The position numbers were made by a program, and so were the translations under genes. From Vibrio coralliilyticus (GTDB lineage: Bacteria > Pseudomonadota > Gammaproteobacteria > Enterobacterales > Vibrionaceae), in assembly GCF_024449095.1 (NCBI RefSeq), contig NZ_CP024628.1:1475035-1539034 (forward strand): a stretch of 64,000 nt of DNA, given 5' to 3'. How positions within the stretch are numbered: position 1 is the stretch's first letter; each line of letters opens with the position of its first letter. This document shows positions 45,286 to 54,442 of the stretch, piece after piece. The notes under the pieces were generated by a model. The model saw only the letters and a list, made by a program, of their open reading frames with translations, did no database searches and had not been told where the DNA came from.

Positions 45286-45483
45286 CAAAGACACTTTGTG
45301 TACTATGAATCAATTTCTAAATATAGCAACCCCCATTTGCAACATTTTTTCAACATAGAACATTTGCCCTAAGTGGTTGCTAACCCCATAAGACAAAGAA
45401 ATCATTGTTTTACATAAAATATCTTTACGTAAAAATAATTTCCCAGACGAACAAATGAAAAATAAATGTTAAATACCCTTTGA

Positions 45484-45493
45484 TTGTTTACAA
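45484..45493. promoter_or_regulatory. TTGTnTACAA-type site upstream of aceB
   Basis: TTGTTTACAA, matching the core of the gcl-proximal palindrome, in the gcl-aceB intergenic region (312 bp, 45257-45568). Confidence 0.4.
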
Positions 45494-45524
45494 ATTTTCC
45501 CATATAAGTATTCGTGTAAATAAT

Positions 45525-45538
45525 TTTTGTACACAAAA
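45525..45538. promoter_or_regulatory. TTGTnTACAA-type site next to aceB
   Basis: TTTTGTACACAAAA, a near-perfect palindrome 30 nt upstream of the aceB start, same core as the gcl operator. Confidence 0.5.
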
Positions 45539-45568
45539 TCGATCAATATTGTTTAAAGGAGACGAACA

Positions 45569-47197
45569 ATGAATTTGAACGATCTAGCCGAAAGAGAAGA
45601 AACTGCCTGTCTGGAGGTTGTCGGTCATACAGACAATCCAGGCTATAAGGAGATTCTGTCAGATGAAGCCCTTTCTTTTCTGACAGTATTGGTAAACCGA
45701 TTTGGCGCCCGTCGTGACGCTTTGCTGCAAGAACGCGAGGAACAGCAAAAGCAATACGATGCGGGTGCATTGCCAGATTTCAGAGCCGACACCCAGGCGA
45801 TCCGTGATGACAAATCATGGAAAGTGGCAACACCACCGCCAGAACTATTGGATCGCCGAGTAGAAATTACCGGCCCAGTAGACAGAAAAATGGTTATCAA
45901 CGCGCTGAACTCCGGCGCGAAAGTCTTTATGTGCTGCTTTGAAGATGCTTCTTCACCGACATGGGAAAACATGGTCGAAGGGCAAATCAACCTCAGAGAC
46001 GCCAACGCAGGCACCATCAGCTACTTTGACGACAAAAAAAATAAGCAATATGAGCTGAATGCTAACCCTGCCCTACTGATCGCTCGTCCACGCGGCCTGC
46101 ACCTGCCAGAGCAATCAATCCAATTCAGTCAACAAGCGATTCCGGGCTGTTTAATGGACTTCGCTTTGTACTTCTATCACAACTACCAGACCCGAGCGCA
46201 ACAAGGTCTGGGCGTTTACTACTACATTCCTAAGCTAGAAAGCATGGAAGAAGCAAAATGGTGGGATGACGTATTTGCTTTCACTGAAGATCACTTCGGC
46301 GTGGCACGTGGCACCATCCGCGCAACCGTACTGATCGAAACACTGCCAGCAGTATTCCAAATGGAAGAGATGCTCTATGCCATGCGCGATCATATCGTGG
46401 CGATGAACTGCGGTCGCTGGGATTACATTTTCAGCTACATCAAAACGTTGAAAAACCATCCAGATCGCATCCTGCCAGATCGTCATGTGGTTGGTATGGA
46501 TAAAGAATTCCTCAATGCTTACAGCCAGTTACTCGTCAGAACCTGCCACCAGCGTGGTGCGCTGGCAATGGGCGGCATGTCGGCCTTTATTCCTGCCAAA
46601 GACCCGCAGGAGATGGAACGCGTCACCGCTAAAGTGATTGAAGATAAAGAACGTGAATCACGCAATGGTCACGATGGCACTTGGGTCGCTCACCCTGCTT
46701 TAGTCGACTTGGCGATGTCTGTGTTTGACAAAAACCTTGAAGGCAAAGTCAATCAGCTCGATTTCGTCAGCCCTACGTACGAGATTGGCGCTGACCTGCT
46801 GCTTAAACCGTGTGAAGGCTCGCGTGACGAAGCTGGCGTGCGCAAGAACATTCGCATTGCTCTTTACTACATTGAGGCATGGATTCAGGGCTCAGGTTGT
46901 GTGCCTATCTATGGTCTGATGGAAGACGCGGCGACGGCAGAAATCTCACGCGCGAACATATGGCAATGGATTCATCACGGCGTGAAGCTGGATGATGGCC
47001 AAACCTTCAACAAAGAATTATTCCACACGTGGTTGTATCAGGAACTCGACACTATCAAACAGGAAGTGGGTGAGGCTCGCTATGCGGCAGGCCGCTTTGA
47101 ACAAACTGCTGACCTTTTCTACAAGTTGTCTACTGCAGAAGAGTTCGCCACCTTCCTGACCTTACCTAGTTACGAGCTTCTGCAAGGAGCCGCGTAA
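45569..47197 (+). CDS. aceB: Malate synthase A
   Basis: 542 residues, typical isoform A length. It condenses glyoxylate with acetyl-CoA to malate. Conserved features: VFMCCFEDASSPTWENMVEGQINLRDA, IARPRGLHLPE, ATVLIETLPAVFQMEEMLYAMRDH (catalytic Glu/Arg region) and MGGMSAFIPAKDP; the C-terminal ASRANIWQW-like segment reads EISRANIWQWIHHG. AAAGGAG ribosome site. No aceA follows, so here it most likely serves glyoxylate from purine, glycolate or other sources rather than the isocitrate shunt. Confidence 0.96.
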   Translation: MNLNDLAEREETACLEVVGHTDNPGYKEILSDEALSFLTVLVNRFGARRDALLQEREEQQKQYDAGALPDFRADTQAIRDDKSWKVATPPPELLDRRVEITGPVDRKMVINALNSGAKVFMCCFEDASSPTWENMVEGQINLRDANAGTISYFDDKKNKQYELNANPALLIARPRGLHLPEQSIQFSQQAIPGCLMDFALYFYHNYQTRAQQGLGVYYYIPKLESMEEAKWWDDVFAFTEDHFGVARGTIRATVLIETLPAVFQMEEMLYAMRDHIVAMNCGRWDYIFSYIKTLKNHPDRILPDRHVVGMDKEFLNAYSQLLVRTCHQRGALAMGGMSAFIPAKDPQEMERVTAKVIEDKERESRNGHDGTWVAHPALVDLAMSVFDKNLEGKVNQLDFVSPTYEIGADLLLKPCEGSRDEAGVRKNIRIALYYIEAWIQGSGCVPIYGLMEDAATAEISRANIWQWIHHGVKLDDGQTFNKELFHTWLYQELDTIKQEVGEARYAAGRFEQTADLFYKLSTAEEFATFLTLPSYELLQGAA

Positions 47198-47217
47198 ACA
47201 AAAAATCAGGAGATAAC

Positions 47218-47655
47218 ATGGGAAGTTTAACTCTAGAACAAGCACTAGCCGTCATTGACGGTACTTTTCAGGCTGGACAAAAGAGCCAAAGCGCCCCTCT
47301 GACGGTCGCTGTACTCGACAGCGGAGGAAAGCTGATTACGTTGCAACGACAAGATGGCAGTAGCATGATGCGGCCAGACATCGCAATCGCAAAAGCCTGG
47401 GGTGCTCTCGCGCTCGGCTGCTCCTCCAGAAAGCTCGCTCAAGACGCAGACAACCGCCCCGCGTTTATCTCCGCTGTAAACGTTTTGGCACACGGTAACA
47501 TGGTCCCCGTTCCCGGTGGCTTACTGATCCGTGATGCTGAGCAGAACATCCTCGGCGCGGTCGGTGTCAGTGGAGATATCTCTGACCTCGACGAAAGCTG
47601 CGCCCTGCGTGGTATCACTCACGCCGACTTGTTCTGTGATGAGAATGCAGCATAA
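47218..47655 (+). CDS. GlcG/HbpS-family protein
   Basis: 145 residues of the heme-degrading/GlcG fold (PF03928): LTVAVLDSGGKLITLQRQDGSSMMRPDIAIAKAWGALALG and GGLLIRDAEQNILGAVGVSGD are diagnostic. In many bacteria glcG lies with glycolate/glyoxylate genes; its role is unclear. It follows aceB by 20 nt with a good AGGAG site and shares its promoter. A bidirectional terminator follows. Confidence 0.88.
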   Translation: MGSLTLEQALAVIDGTFQAGQKSQSAPLTVAVLDSGGKLITLQRQDGSSMMRPDIAIAKAWGALALGCSSRKLAQDADNRPAFISAVNVLAHGNMVPVPGGLLIRDAEQNILGAVGVSGDISDLDESCALRGITHADLFCDENAA

Positions 47656-47662
47656 CCCTTCA

Positions 47663-47688
47663 TAAAAAGCGGCTCCGGCCGCTTTTTT
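47663..47688. terminator. Bidirectional intrinsic terminator
   Basis: AAAAAGCGGCTCCGGCCGCTTTTTT: 8-9 bp GC-rich stem with A- and T-tracts, between the convergent glcG-like and LysR genes. Confidence 0.9.
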
Positions 47689-47695
47689 ATTACCG

Positions 47696-48616
47696 TTAAC
47701 GGCCCAACACGGGCAGTTCTGTCAACATTTCCTGAAGTAAATCCGAAAACGCATCAATGACTGGCTGTTTGCGCTCATTAGCAATGTCATCAGGCCGCTG
47801 GATCACGCCGTACTGATAGCGAGGCAAATCCAAGATCGGCAGTGCTCGAATCTTGTGATTGTCCATTCCTTTGAGCATGGTGCTGTTGGCAATCGACACG
47901 CCAATCCCTTCCGCGACCAGTGAACAAGCGACATCGACAGAGTGCGCTTCAACGACGATTTCCGGAAACAAATTACTGCGAGTAAACCAGTTCATCACAT
48001 CATGACGAGTACTGCTCTTACGTCCGATCATAACCAGTTTCTGATCGCGCAAGTTGTCAGCGTTGACCGAATGGAATGCCTCGAACTCGTGGCCCTCGGG
48101 AAACACACACATCGCAATCCCTGAATCCAGTGCCGTGGAGCGAAACTTAGAATGATTGCTGATGCGGGTAAACCCAACATCGGCCTGACCGGAATAGACG
48201 CTTTCTTCAATCGACTGATAATGGCTGGAAAACAATTCAACCGACACGTCAGGAAATAGCGCCACCAGCTGCTTGATAAGTTTGGGGGCCAGTGACTTGG
48301 CAAAGGTATAAGGCATTGCAATCTTGAATACTTGCTTTGCTTTGCGTCCCCTTTTGATTTCCGACGCCTGAGTCTGGAGCTGCTCCATACCCTCTAAAAC
48401 GTGCAGTGCGTTTGATAACAAATTGAGCGATTCGGGCTTAATTTTCAAGCGCCCTCTGTCTCGTTCAAAGAGATCCAGATCAAGCTCCTTTTCCAGCTGA
48501 GCCAACATTCGGCTCACACCAGATTGAGATAAGTTCAACTGCTCTGCCGCCAGACTGGTTGTCCCAGCTTGGCTGATGGCTTTAAGCGCACGAAGTTGTT
48601 TCGCCGTTATATTCAT
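47696..48616 (-). CDS. LysR-family transcriptional regulator
   Basis: 306 residues: N-terminal LysR HTH (LRALKAISQAGTTSLAAEQLNLSQSGVSRMLAQLEKELDLDLFERDRGRL) and a periplasmic-binding-fold effector domain. Divergent from the YfcC-type carrier gene with a 130-bp spacer, the classic layout for LysR control of the neighbouring transporter-hydrolase pair. Effector unknown. Confidence 0.93.
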   Translation of the reverse strand: MNITAKQLRALKAISQAGTTSLAAEQLNLSQSGVSRMLAQLEKELDLDLFERDRGRLKIKPESLNLLSNALHVLEGMEQLQTQASEIKRGRKAKQVFKIAMPYTFAKSLAPKLIKQLVALFPDVSVELFSSHYQSIEESVYSGQADVGFTRISNHSKFRSTALDSGIAMCVFPEGHEFEAFHSVNADNLRDQKLVMIGRKSSTRHDVMNWFTRSNLFPEIVVEAHSVDVACSLVAEGIGVSIANSTMLKGMDNHKIRALPILDLPRYQYGVIQRPDDIANERKQPVIDAFSDLLQEMLTELPVLGR

Positions 48617-48746
48617 CTGGTTCCATTTAAATAAGTCATTTTAGTCATACATCTATGACTATTTGTCATTAAATTGAAAACCCTAACACAAAAAAATATG
48701 TTGCAGAAATGTTGTAGGATAGAATGTGACGAAATGGAGATTTAAA

Positions 48747-50165
48747 GTGAGTGAAGCTATATCACCAGCTCAACAAAATGTTACTGAACAACCCAAGAAG
48801 AAAGGTAACTTAAACCCTGTAATCATCCTGCTGTCTGTCGTTGTGGTAGCAGTACTGATGACCTATTTTTTCGATTCTGGACAGTTTGAACGTAACGGCA
48901 AACTGATCATTCCCGGCACCTACCAAGTGCTGGAAAAAGACGTCTCCCCGCTCAACCTGATTGGTATTTACCCTCAAGAAGGCGAAGCTCAAGCCGTCAG
49001 TTTGCTTGATGCGTTAGTCAGTATTCCTCAAGCCATCACCAAACAAGCAGGCATGATTTTCATGGTGCTGTTTATTGGTGGCATGTTCGGCGTACTCGAC
49101 AAAGTGGGCGCCATTGAAACTGGCCTTGAGCGCACACTTTCTGCCACCCGCGGTAACGTCTACTTATTGGTACCCATCCTGATGGTGGTGTTTTCCATGG
49201 GCAGTACCTTCATGGGTATGGCGAAGGAGTTCCTGCTCGTGATACCTATGGTCGTTGCCATGGCAACAAGACTGGGGCTGTCAAAAATTATCGGGCTGGC
49301 GATTGTCACTATTCCGGTTAAAGTCGGTTACTTAGCATCGATCACTAACCCTTATGCCCTATCCGTCGCTCAGCCACTGGTTGATGTGCCGATATTCAGC
49401 GGTATGGGGATGCGTATTTTCGTTTACGTGGTACTGATGATCATTGGTGTGGCGTACGTGCTGCATAGTATTCGCAAAGAAGCGCGCACAACGGAAATCG
49501 TCGCACAATGGGACAACAAACCTCTGCCAATTCGCCATACGCTTGTACTAACGGTTCTGGGGCTGGGCATCGCCTTTCTGGTCTATGCTTCGCAAACGTG
49601 GAAGTGGAAATACAATGAGTTATCTGCGTATTACATCTCGCTTGGCGTGATTTTCGCTGTCATCGGTGGCTTGTCAGCTAATGACACCATCAACGCTTTC
49701 ATCGGCGGTATGAAAAAGGTTCTCATCGCAGGCGTATTGATCGGGCTCGCCACCTCAGTCGCTATTGTCCTTGCGCAAGGTCAAGTGCTTGATACCATCA
49801 TCTACCACTTAGCCGGAGTCATCGGTGAGGGCCAACCAACGCTCGCTGCCTATGGCATGTTCTTCTCTCAACTGATCATTGATGTGGCGATTCCATCCAC
49901 CTCAGGGCAAGCCGCCGTCACCATGCCAATCCTTGGCCCACTTGGACAGCTTTCTGGTGTCGACCCACACACCACAGTACTGGCCTTCCTGATGGGTAAC
50001 GGGGCGACAAACATCATTACACCGACTTCCAGCGGGCTGCTGATCTTCCTTGCCACTGCGCAAGTCGGATGGGGGCAATGGGCGAGATACATCTTCCCAT
50101 TCTTCCTCATCACCATTGCGTGTGCTCTGGTTTTCCTATCCATCAGCTTACATGTTTACGCCTAA
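48747..50165 (+). CDS. YfcC/DcuC-type C4-dicarboxylate or amino-acid carrier
   Basis: About 472 residues with 11-12 membrane helices. The YfcC/DcuC (PF03606) motifs are present: AITKQAGMIFMVLFIGGMFGVLDKVGAIE, TFMGMAKEFLLVIPMVVAMATRLG, and IPSTSGQAAVTMPILGPLGQL near the C-terminus. Members move dicarboxylates or, as in arginine/ornithine carriers, amino acids. The start is GTG at 48747, chosen because GGAGA lies 6-7 nt upstream; an earlier GTG at 48726 has no ribosome site. It is followed after 9 nt by the hydrolase gene, suggesting uptake of the hydrolase substrate. Confidence 0.88.
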   Translation: MSEAISPAQQNVTEQPKKKGNLNPVIILLSVVVVAVLMTYFFDSGQFERNGKLIIPGTYQVLEKDVSPLNLIGIYPQEGEAQAVSLLDALVSIPQAITKQAGMIFMVLFIGGMFGVLDKVGAIETGLERTLSATRGNVYLLVPILMVVFSMGSTFMGMAKEFLLVIPMVVAMATRLGLSKIIGLAIVTIPVKVGYLASITNPYALSVAQPLVDVPIFSGMGMRIFVYVVLMIIGVAYVLHSIRKEARTTEIVAQWDNKPLPIRHTLVLTVLGLGIAFLVYASQTWKWKYNELSAYYISLGVIFAVIGGLSANDTINAFIGGMKKVLIAGVLIGLATSVAIVLAQGQVLDTIIYHLAGVIGEGQPTLAAYGMFFSQLIIDVAIPSTSGQAAVTMPILGPLGQLSGVDPHTTVLAFLMGNGATNIITPTSSGLLIFLATAQVGWGQWARYIFPFFLITIACALVFLSISLHVYA

Positions 50166-50174
50166 GGACATCTC

Positions 50175-51989
50175 ATGAAAGCAGTAACTGATGTCAAAAT
50201 CCGTACGCGAGACGGAGAAACACTCGCGACCGATATTTACTTTCCAACCAACGGTGAAGGCCCATGGCCCGTGGTGATGGAGCGAACGCCTTACGACAAA
50301 ACGGCGCCTTCTCGTTCTGAAGTCACGTTGCAAGGGCATAAAGTCTCCCGTGCAGAAATGGCGCAGGCATTCGTTGATAAAGGTTTTGTGTGTGTATTTC
50401 AGGACTGTCGCGGCCGTTATCAGTCCAGCGGCACCTTTACCAAGTACATCAACGAAGCCGAAGATGGCTACGATACGTGTGCATGGCTAGTTGAGCAGTC
50501 TTGGTGCAATGGAAAAATAGGCACCATGGGGCTGTCGTACGCCGCCCACACTCAACTGGCACTGGCATGTCTCAATCCTCCGGGGCTGGCAAGTATGGTG
50601 CTGGACTCAGGCGGCTTTTCCAATGCCTATCAATGCGGTATTCGTCAGGGCGGAGCGTTTGAGCTCAAGCAGGCGACATGGGCCTATCGCCAGGCACTAG
50701 TGAGCCCCAAGGCCGAGCAAGATCCTGTGGTGAAAAAAGCGCTGGAGCAAGAAGACATTCGCGAATGGTTTAAGTACTTGCCGTGGAAAGCCGGACAGTC
50801 GCCACTGCGCCACGTGCCTGAATATGAAGCGTATCTGCTTGAGCAGTGGAAACAGGGCAGTTTCAGTAATTTCTGGAAAAAGTCCGGCATCTACGCGCTT
50901 GATAGCTATCAGAACATTGCAGATATTCCGGTGTTGTTGATGTCGAGCTGGTACGACGTATACGTTAAAAGCACGCTGGAAAACTACACAGTACTGAGTG
51001 AGAAGAGTCGCTCTCAAACAGCACTGATCATGGGCCCGTGGCTACATGGAGATCGAAATACCACGCATAGCGGTGATGTGGATTTCGGTCAGGAGGCCTC
51101 ATTTGACGGCAACATTGACAGCAACTGGCTGGATTTTCGCGTGAAGTGGTTCCAGCGCTGGCTGCTCAATGATGACCGTCATACGTTTGCAAACGTGCAG
51201 GTGTTCCAAATGGGCGGCGGTTCAGGTGAAAAAAGCGAACTGGGCAGGCTCAAGCACGGAGGCCAGTGGTTAAGCAGTGATCGCTGGCCAATGAAAAATA
51301 CCGAAGCTCAGAACTGGTATCTGCACCGACAGGGCCTGCTGACCCAGCAAGCACCGGTCACAGACGATCACATCAGCTACCTGGCCGATCCGAGTAACCC
51401 AGTCCCCACTGTTGGCGGTGCGTTAACCTCGGGTAAGCCGGTGTTTGAAGGAGGCGCGTTCGATCAGCGTGAAGATGCTCGCTTTTACGGAGCCAAAGGC
51501 AATAACCTTCCTCTTGCAGCACGTTCGGATGTGTTGGTGTTTGAAACCGAACCACTCACTGAAGATTTGATTGTGTCAGGAAAAGTATCGGCGAAACTGT
51601 TTATTGAATCCGACGCACCGGATACGGATTTCACCATCAAACTAGTTGATGTTTATCCGCCAAGCGAGGACTACCCGCAAGGCTTCGCGATGAACATCTC
51701 CGATGGCATCTTTCGTTGTCGCTACCACAAAAGCTGGCAGCAGCCAGAGCTGCTTCGCTGTGGGGTGATTTACGAAATTGAGGTTGAAGCGTTTGCCACT
51801 CAGAATTGCTTCGCGCAAGGGCACAAACTGCGATTAGACATTGCCAGCAGCAATTTCCCTAAGTTTGACGTCAACCCAAATAGCGGTGAACCCGAAGGTG
51901 AGGCGTATGCCAAACAAGTGGCCAAAAACACCATTCACTGTAGCCACAGTCATCCATCCATGTTGACCTTGGAGATTCGACCAAACTAA
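50175..51989 (+). CDS. CocE/NonD-family X-Pro dipeptidyl-peptidase-like hydrolase
   Basis: 604 residues: an alpha/beta-hydrolase domain with nucleophile elbow GTMGLSYAAH (Ser), the Asp of SSWYDVYVKS and His of GPWLHGDR, plus a C-terminal jelly-roll domain (about 430-600). The opening VKIRTRDGETLATDIYFP is typical of the S15/CocE group of peptidases, amidases and esterases. No signal peptide, so it acts on an imported substrate, probably that of the preceding carrier (inference). Confidence 0.9.
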   Translation: MKAVTDVKIRTRDGETLATDIYFPTNGEGPWPVVMERTPYDKTAPSRSEVTLQGHKVSRAEMAQAFVDKGFVCVFQDCRGRYQSSGTFTKYINEAEDGYDTCAWLVEQSWCNGKIGTMGLSYAAHTQLALACLNPPGLASMVLDSGGFSNAYQCGIRQGGAFELKQATWAYRQALVSPKAEQDPVVKKALEQEDIREWFKYLPWKAGQSPLRHVPEYEAYLLEQWKQGSFSNFWKKSGIYALDSYQNIADIPVLLMSSWYDVYVKSTLENYTVLSEKSRSQTALIMGPWLHGDRNTTHSGDVDFGQEASFDGNIDSNWLDFRVKWFQRWLLNDDRHTFANVQVFQMGGGSGEKSELGRLKHGGQWLSSDRWPMKNTEAQNWYLHRQGLLTQQAPVTDDHISYLADPSNPVPTVGGALTSGKPVFEGGAFDQREDARFYGAKGNNLPLAARSDVLVFETEPLTEDLIVSGKVSAKLFIESDAPDTDFTIKLVDVYPPSEDYPQGFAMNISDGIFRCRYHKSWQQPELLRCGVIYEIEVEAFATQNCFAQGHKLRLDIASSNFPKFDVNPNSGEPEGEAYAKQVAKNTIHCSHSHPSMLTLEIRPN

Positions 51990-52027
51990 AAAACCAAGCC
52001 CCTATTGACTTGTAGGGGCTTGGTTTT
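51989..52027 (+). terminator. Strong intrinsic terminator after the hydrolase gene
   Basis: Perfect 14-bp stem AAACCAAGCCCCTA / TAGGGGCTTGGTTT with an 8-nt loop, then TTTCT. Confidence 0.9.
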
Positions 52028-52089
52028 TCTTTGTCATTTGGTTTCTACCTACAGCGGCAAAATCACCACTGGATGGGCACAATATGACA

Positions 52090-52572
52090 TTACTCGAACT
52101 GAGTCTGCCAACCTTTGAGGATCTGATTAATCTGACGCTTCTGGTTTGAGTTCATACCTTTGACCAGTTTATGCTGCACTTCTGCATGCTCTTCAATGAT
52201 TTTATCAATCAAGGTAAAACCTTCATCTGTGAGCTGCACAGTGACACTACGGCGGTCTTCTTTACTGTGCTCTCGCACAATAAGGTTCTTAGATTCTAAT
52301 TTATCCAGTCGATTGGTCATCGCACCAGAAGTCAGCATCATAGAATCAATCAACTCGGAAGGAGTCAAACGAAACGGTGATCCACTGCGACGCAAAGTTG
52401 CCAATACATCAAACTCACCCAGCTTTAAGTCATAGCGCTTATGCAATTGCGTGACTTCCGTTTCCATATATTTGGCAATTCTGAGCAGCCTGCCCATGAT
52501 GGCCATCGGTTCAGTATCTAATTCGGGCTTTTCCTTTGCCCATTGATCGACCACTCTATCTATAGCGTCCAT
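52090..52572 (-). CDS. MarR-family transcriptional regulator
   Basis: 160 residues with a winged-helix core: DVLATLRRSGSPFRLTPSELIDSMMLTSGAMTNRLDKLESKNLIVREHSKEDRRSVTVQLTDEGFTLIDKI. The DxRxxxVxLT wing motif is intact. It is divergent from the EamA transporter, and two palindromic operators lie in the shared promoter region, one of them overlapping the transporter's translation start, so autoregulation and repression of the transporter are expected. Confidence 0.93.
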   Translation of the reverse strand: MDAIDRVVDQWAKEKPELDTEPMAIMGRLLRIAKYMETEVTQLHKRYDLKLGEFDVLATLRRSGSPFRLTPSELIDSMMLTSGAMTNRLDKLESKNLIVREHSKEDRRSVTVQLTDEGFTLIDKIIEEHAEVQHKLVKGMNSNQKRQINQILKGWQTQFE

Positions 52573-52606
52573 GAACAGATTTCTCCACTAACAAAATGAC
52601 GTGTCG

Positions 52607-52630
52607 AAGTATCTTAACATAAAGATACTT
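52607..52630. promoter_or_regulatory. MarR operator 1
   Basis: Perfect inverted repeat AAGTATCTT / AAGATACTT with a 6-nt centre, in the 119-bp spacer between the MarR and EamA genes. Confidence 0.75.
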
Positions 52631-52666
52631 TACAAACAGAACTTTTAGGCGTACATTCACGCAAAA

Positions 52667-52684
52667 TATCTTAATGTAAAGATA
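52667..52684. promoter_or_regulatory. MarR operator 2 overlapping the transporter leader
   Basis: TATCTT / AAGATA with a 6-nt centre, the same core as operator 1, ending 7 nt before the transporter ATG where a ribosome site would be. Confidence 0.65.
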
Positions 52685-52691
52685 AATAATT

Positions 52692-53591
52692 ATGAATATA
52701 TTACTGGCAATGATCCCCGCCTTCTTTTGGGGAACAACATATGCGGTAACACAGTTCACTTTGTCCGATTGGCCTCCTCTGCTTTTGGGGGCAATTCGAG
52801 CACTGCCTGCCGGACTGCTGTTACTGATGATTAAGCCGTCCCTACCGAAAAAAGGGGACTGGCAAATTTTATTCAGCCTTGGATTGATCAACATTGCGAC
52901 CTTCTTTGGCTTAATATTTGTGATGGCATTGACTCTGCCTTCAGCAATTTCGGGTGTCGGTATGGTATCGGTACCTGTGTTTGCCATGGTGTATCATTGG
53001 GTGGTGAATAAACACCGTCCTAACTACATACAAGCCGTCTGTGGCGCCGCACTGATTGGCCTTGCATGGATGCTGTTCTCTCCGGGCTCTATCAGCCTCA
53101 ATCCGATTGGGATGGGGGCTATGCTGGCTGCCATCATGTGTATTGTTGCGGGTAGCTCTCTGACGAAATCACTAGGTAATCGCATGCACTGGTGGACTGT
53201 ATTGACGTGGCAACTGATTCTCGGTGGCACGATTTTGTCAGTCGCGGCAGGATTCCAAGCCTTCATCGATCCGGTTCAATACAGCAACGCACTAGAGAAC
53301 TTCTCACTGCGCAATAGCTTAGGTTTATTGTGGGTGGTCGGTCTCAACACAGCGTTGGGATATGGCATGTATGTATGGCTTCTGCAGCGCATGACAGTGG
53401 TGGATTTTACCTTTGGTGGCATCGCCAACCCAATCGCAGGCATCGTAACCGGCCTGATATTGCTTGGTGAGTCATTCACGCCCTTCCAATACAGTTTAAT
53501 GATTGGCATGATTGTGATGTCTCTTCTTCCTCAAGCGATCTTGGCACTACGGCAGAACAAGCCGTCACCCACCCAATGTAAATCGAGTTGA
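52692..53591 (+). CDS. EamA/DMT-family exporter
   Basis: 299 residues with ten membrane helices in two EamA repeats: ILLAMIPAFFWGTTYAVTQFTL, AIRALPAGLLLLMI, SLGLLWVVGLNTALGYGMYVWLLQRMTVVDFTFGGIANPIAGIVTGLILLGE. Drug/metabolite exporters of this type move amino acids or toxic metabolites. The upstream leader is very AT-rich with no clear ribosome site, and operator 2 covers it. Controlled by the divergent MarR gene (inference from operators). Confidence 0.9.
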   Translation: MNILLAMIPAFFWGTTYAVTQFTLSDWPPLLLGAIRALPAGLLLLMIKPSLPKKGDWQILFSLGLINIATFFGLIFVMALTLPSAISGVGMVSVPVFAMVYHWVVNKHRPNYIQAVCGAALIGLAWMLFSPGSISLNPIGMGAMLAAIMCIVAGSSLTKSLGNRMHWWTVLTWQLILGGTILSVAAGFQAFIDPVQYSNALENFSLRNSLGLLWVVGLNTALGYGMYVWLLQRMTVVDFTFGGIANPIAGIVTGLILLGESFTPFQYSLMIGMIVMSLLPQAILALRQNKPSPTQCKSS

Positions 53592-53603
53592 GTGGTAAAA
53601 AAC

Positions 53604-53630
53604 AAACGCCATGACATCAACATGGCGTTT
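53604..53630. terminator. Hairpin between convergent genes
   Basis: Perfect 10-bp stem AAACGCCATG / CATGGCGTTT with a 7-nt loop, between the EamA and SDR genes. Confidence 0.75.
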
Positions 53631-53672
53631 CACTTTACAATGTCAACACCAACGTGGATCAACAAGGCTCTC

Positions 53673-54404
53673 CTACTTTCCACCCGCTATATCGATAAAC
53701 GAACCAGTCACAAACGATGCTTCTTCGGACAATAGCCAGGCTATCGATTGAGCCACCTCTAATGCCGTTCCTCCTCTTCCAAGCGGAATTTGCGAAGCGA
53801 GTCGGTCTACACGTCCAGGTTCGCCGCCATCCGCATGCATTTCAGTATAAATGCAACCAGGTCGAACCCCATTCACTCGAATATTGCGCTCTGCTAGCTC
53901 AAGAGACAACCCTTTAGTTAATGAGTCCATCGCTCCTTTTGACGCTGCATAGTCTACATATTCAAACGGAGCTCCGGTTCTTGAAGCCGCAGATGAAACA
54001 TTAACGATAGCCCCATCAATATCAAGCTGATTGATAAACGCCTTACAGCACAAAAAACAGCTTATGACATTGGCATCCATTACCTTCTTGAATCGCTCTA
54101 AGTCAATCTCGCTCAAGGTTGATTGAGTAAACAGAATACCTGCATTGTTCACCAAATGAGTGACCGTGCCATAGCGCAGGGTAACTTGGGCAAACATAGC
54201 TTCAACTTGCTCTTGGTCTGAAACATCAGCCTGAATAGCGAACGCATTTCCGCCTGTGGAAGTAATCTGCTCAACCACTTCATAAGCGCGCTGGTGGTTT
54301 CTAAGGTAATTGACAGCGACGGCATAGCCTTGGCTCGCAAGTAGCTTGGCGGTTTCTGCTCCAATCCCTCTTCCCGCTCCTGTAACGATGACTACTTTAT
54401 CCAT
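53673..54404 (-). CDS. SDR-family NAD(P)-dependent oxidoreductase
   Basis: 243 residues: Rossmann motif VVIVTGAGRGIGAETAKLLASQG, NNAG, catalytic Ser in VNVSSAASRTG and YAASKGAMD (YxxxK) followed by VRPGCIYTEM. Classical short-chain dehydrogenase/FabG-like; substrate unknown. The start at 54404 (MDKVVIVTG) follows AAAGGAAA; a longer reading to 54431 is not needed. 38 nt downstream of a LysR gene in the same direction, probably one unit. Confidence 0.93.
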   Translation of the reverse strand: MDKVVIVTGAGRGIGAETAKLLASQGYAVAVNYLRNHQRAYEVVEQITSTGGNAFAIQADVSDQEQVEAMFAQVTLRYGTVTHLVNNAGILFTQSTLSEIDLERFKKVMDANVISCFLCCKAFINQLDIDGAIVNVSSAASRTGAPFEYVDYAASKGAMDSLTKGLSLELAERNIRVNGVRPGCIYTEMHADGGEPGRVDRLASQIPLGRGGTALEVAQSIAWLLSEEASFVTGSFIDIAGGK

Positions 54405-54442
54405 TTGATTTCCTTTACTCTTCAATTTCAATTGAGGTGACT

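Noticed and set aside
52556..52987. 143-codon minus-strand frame over the MarR-EamA region
   Set aside because: Antisense shadow of the EamA gene that also spans the operators.
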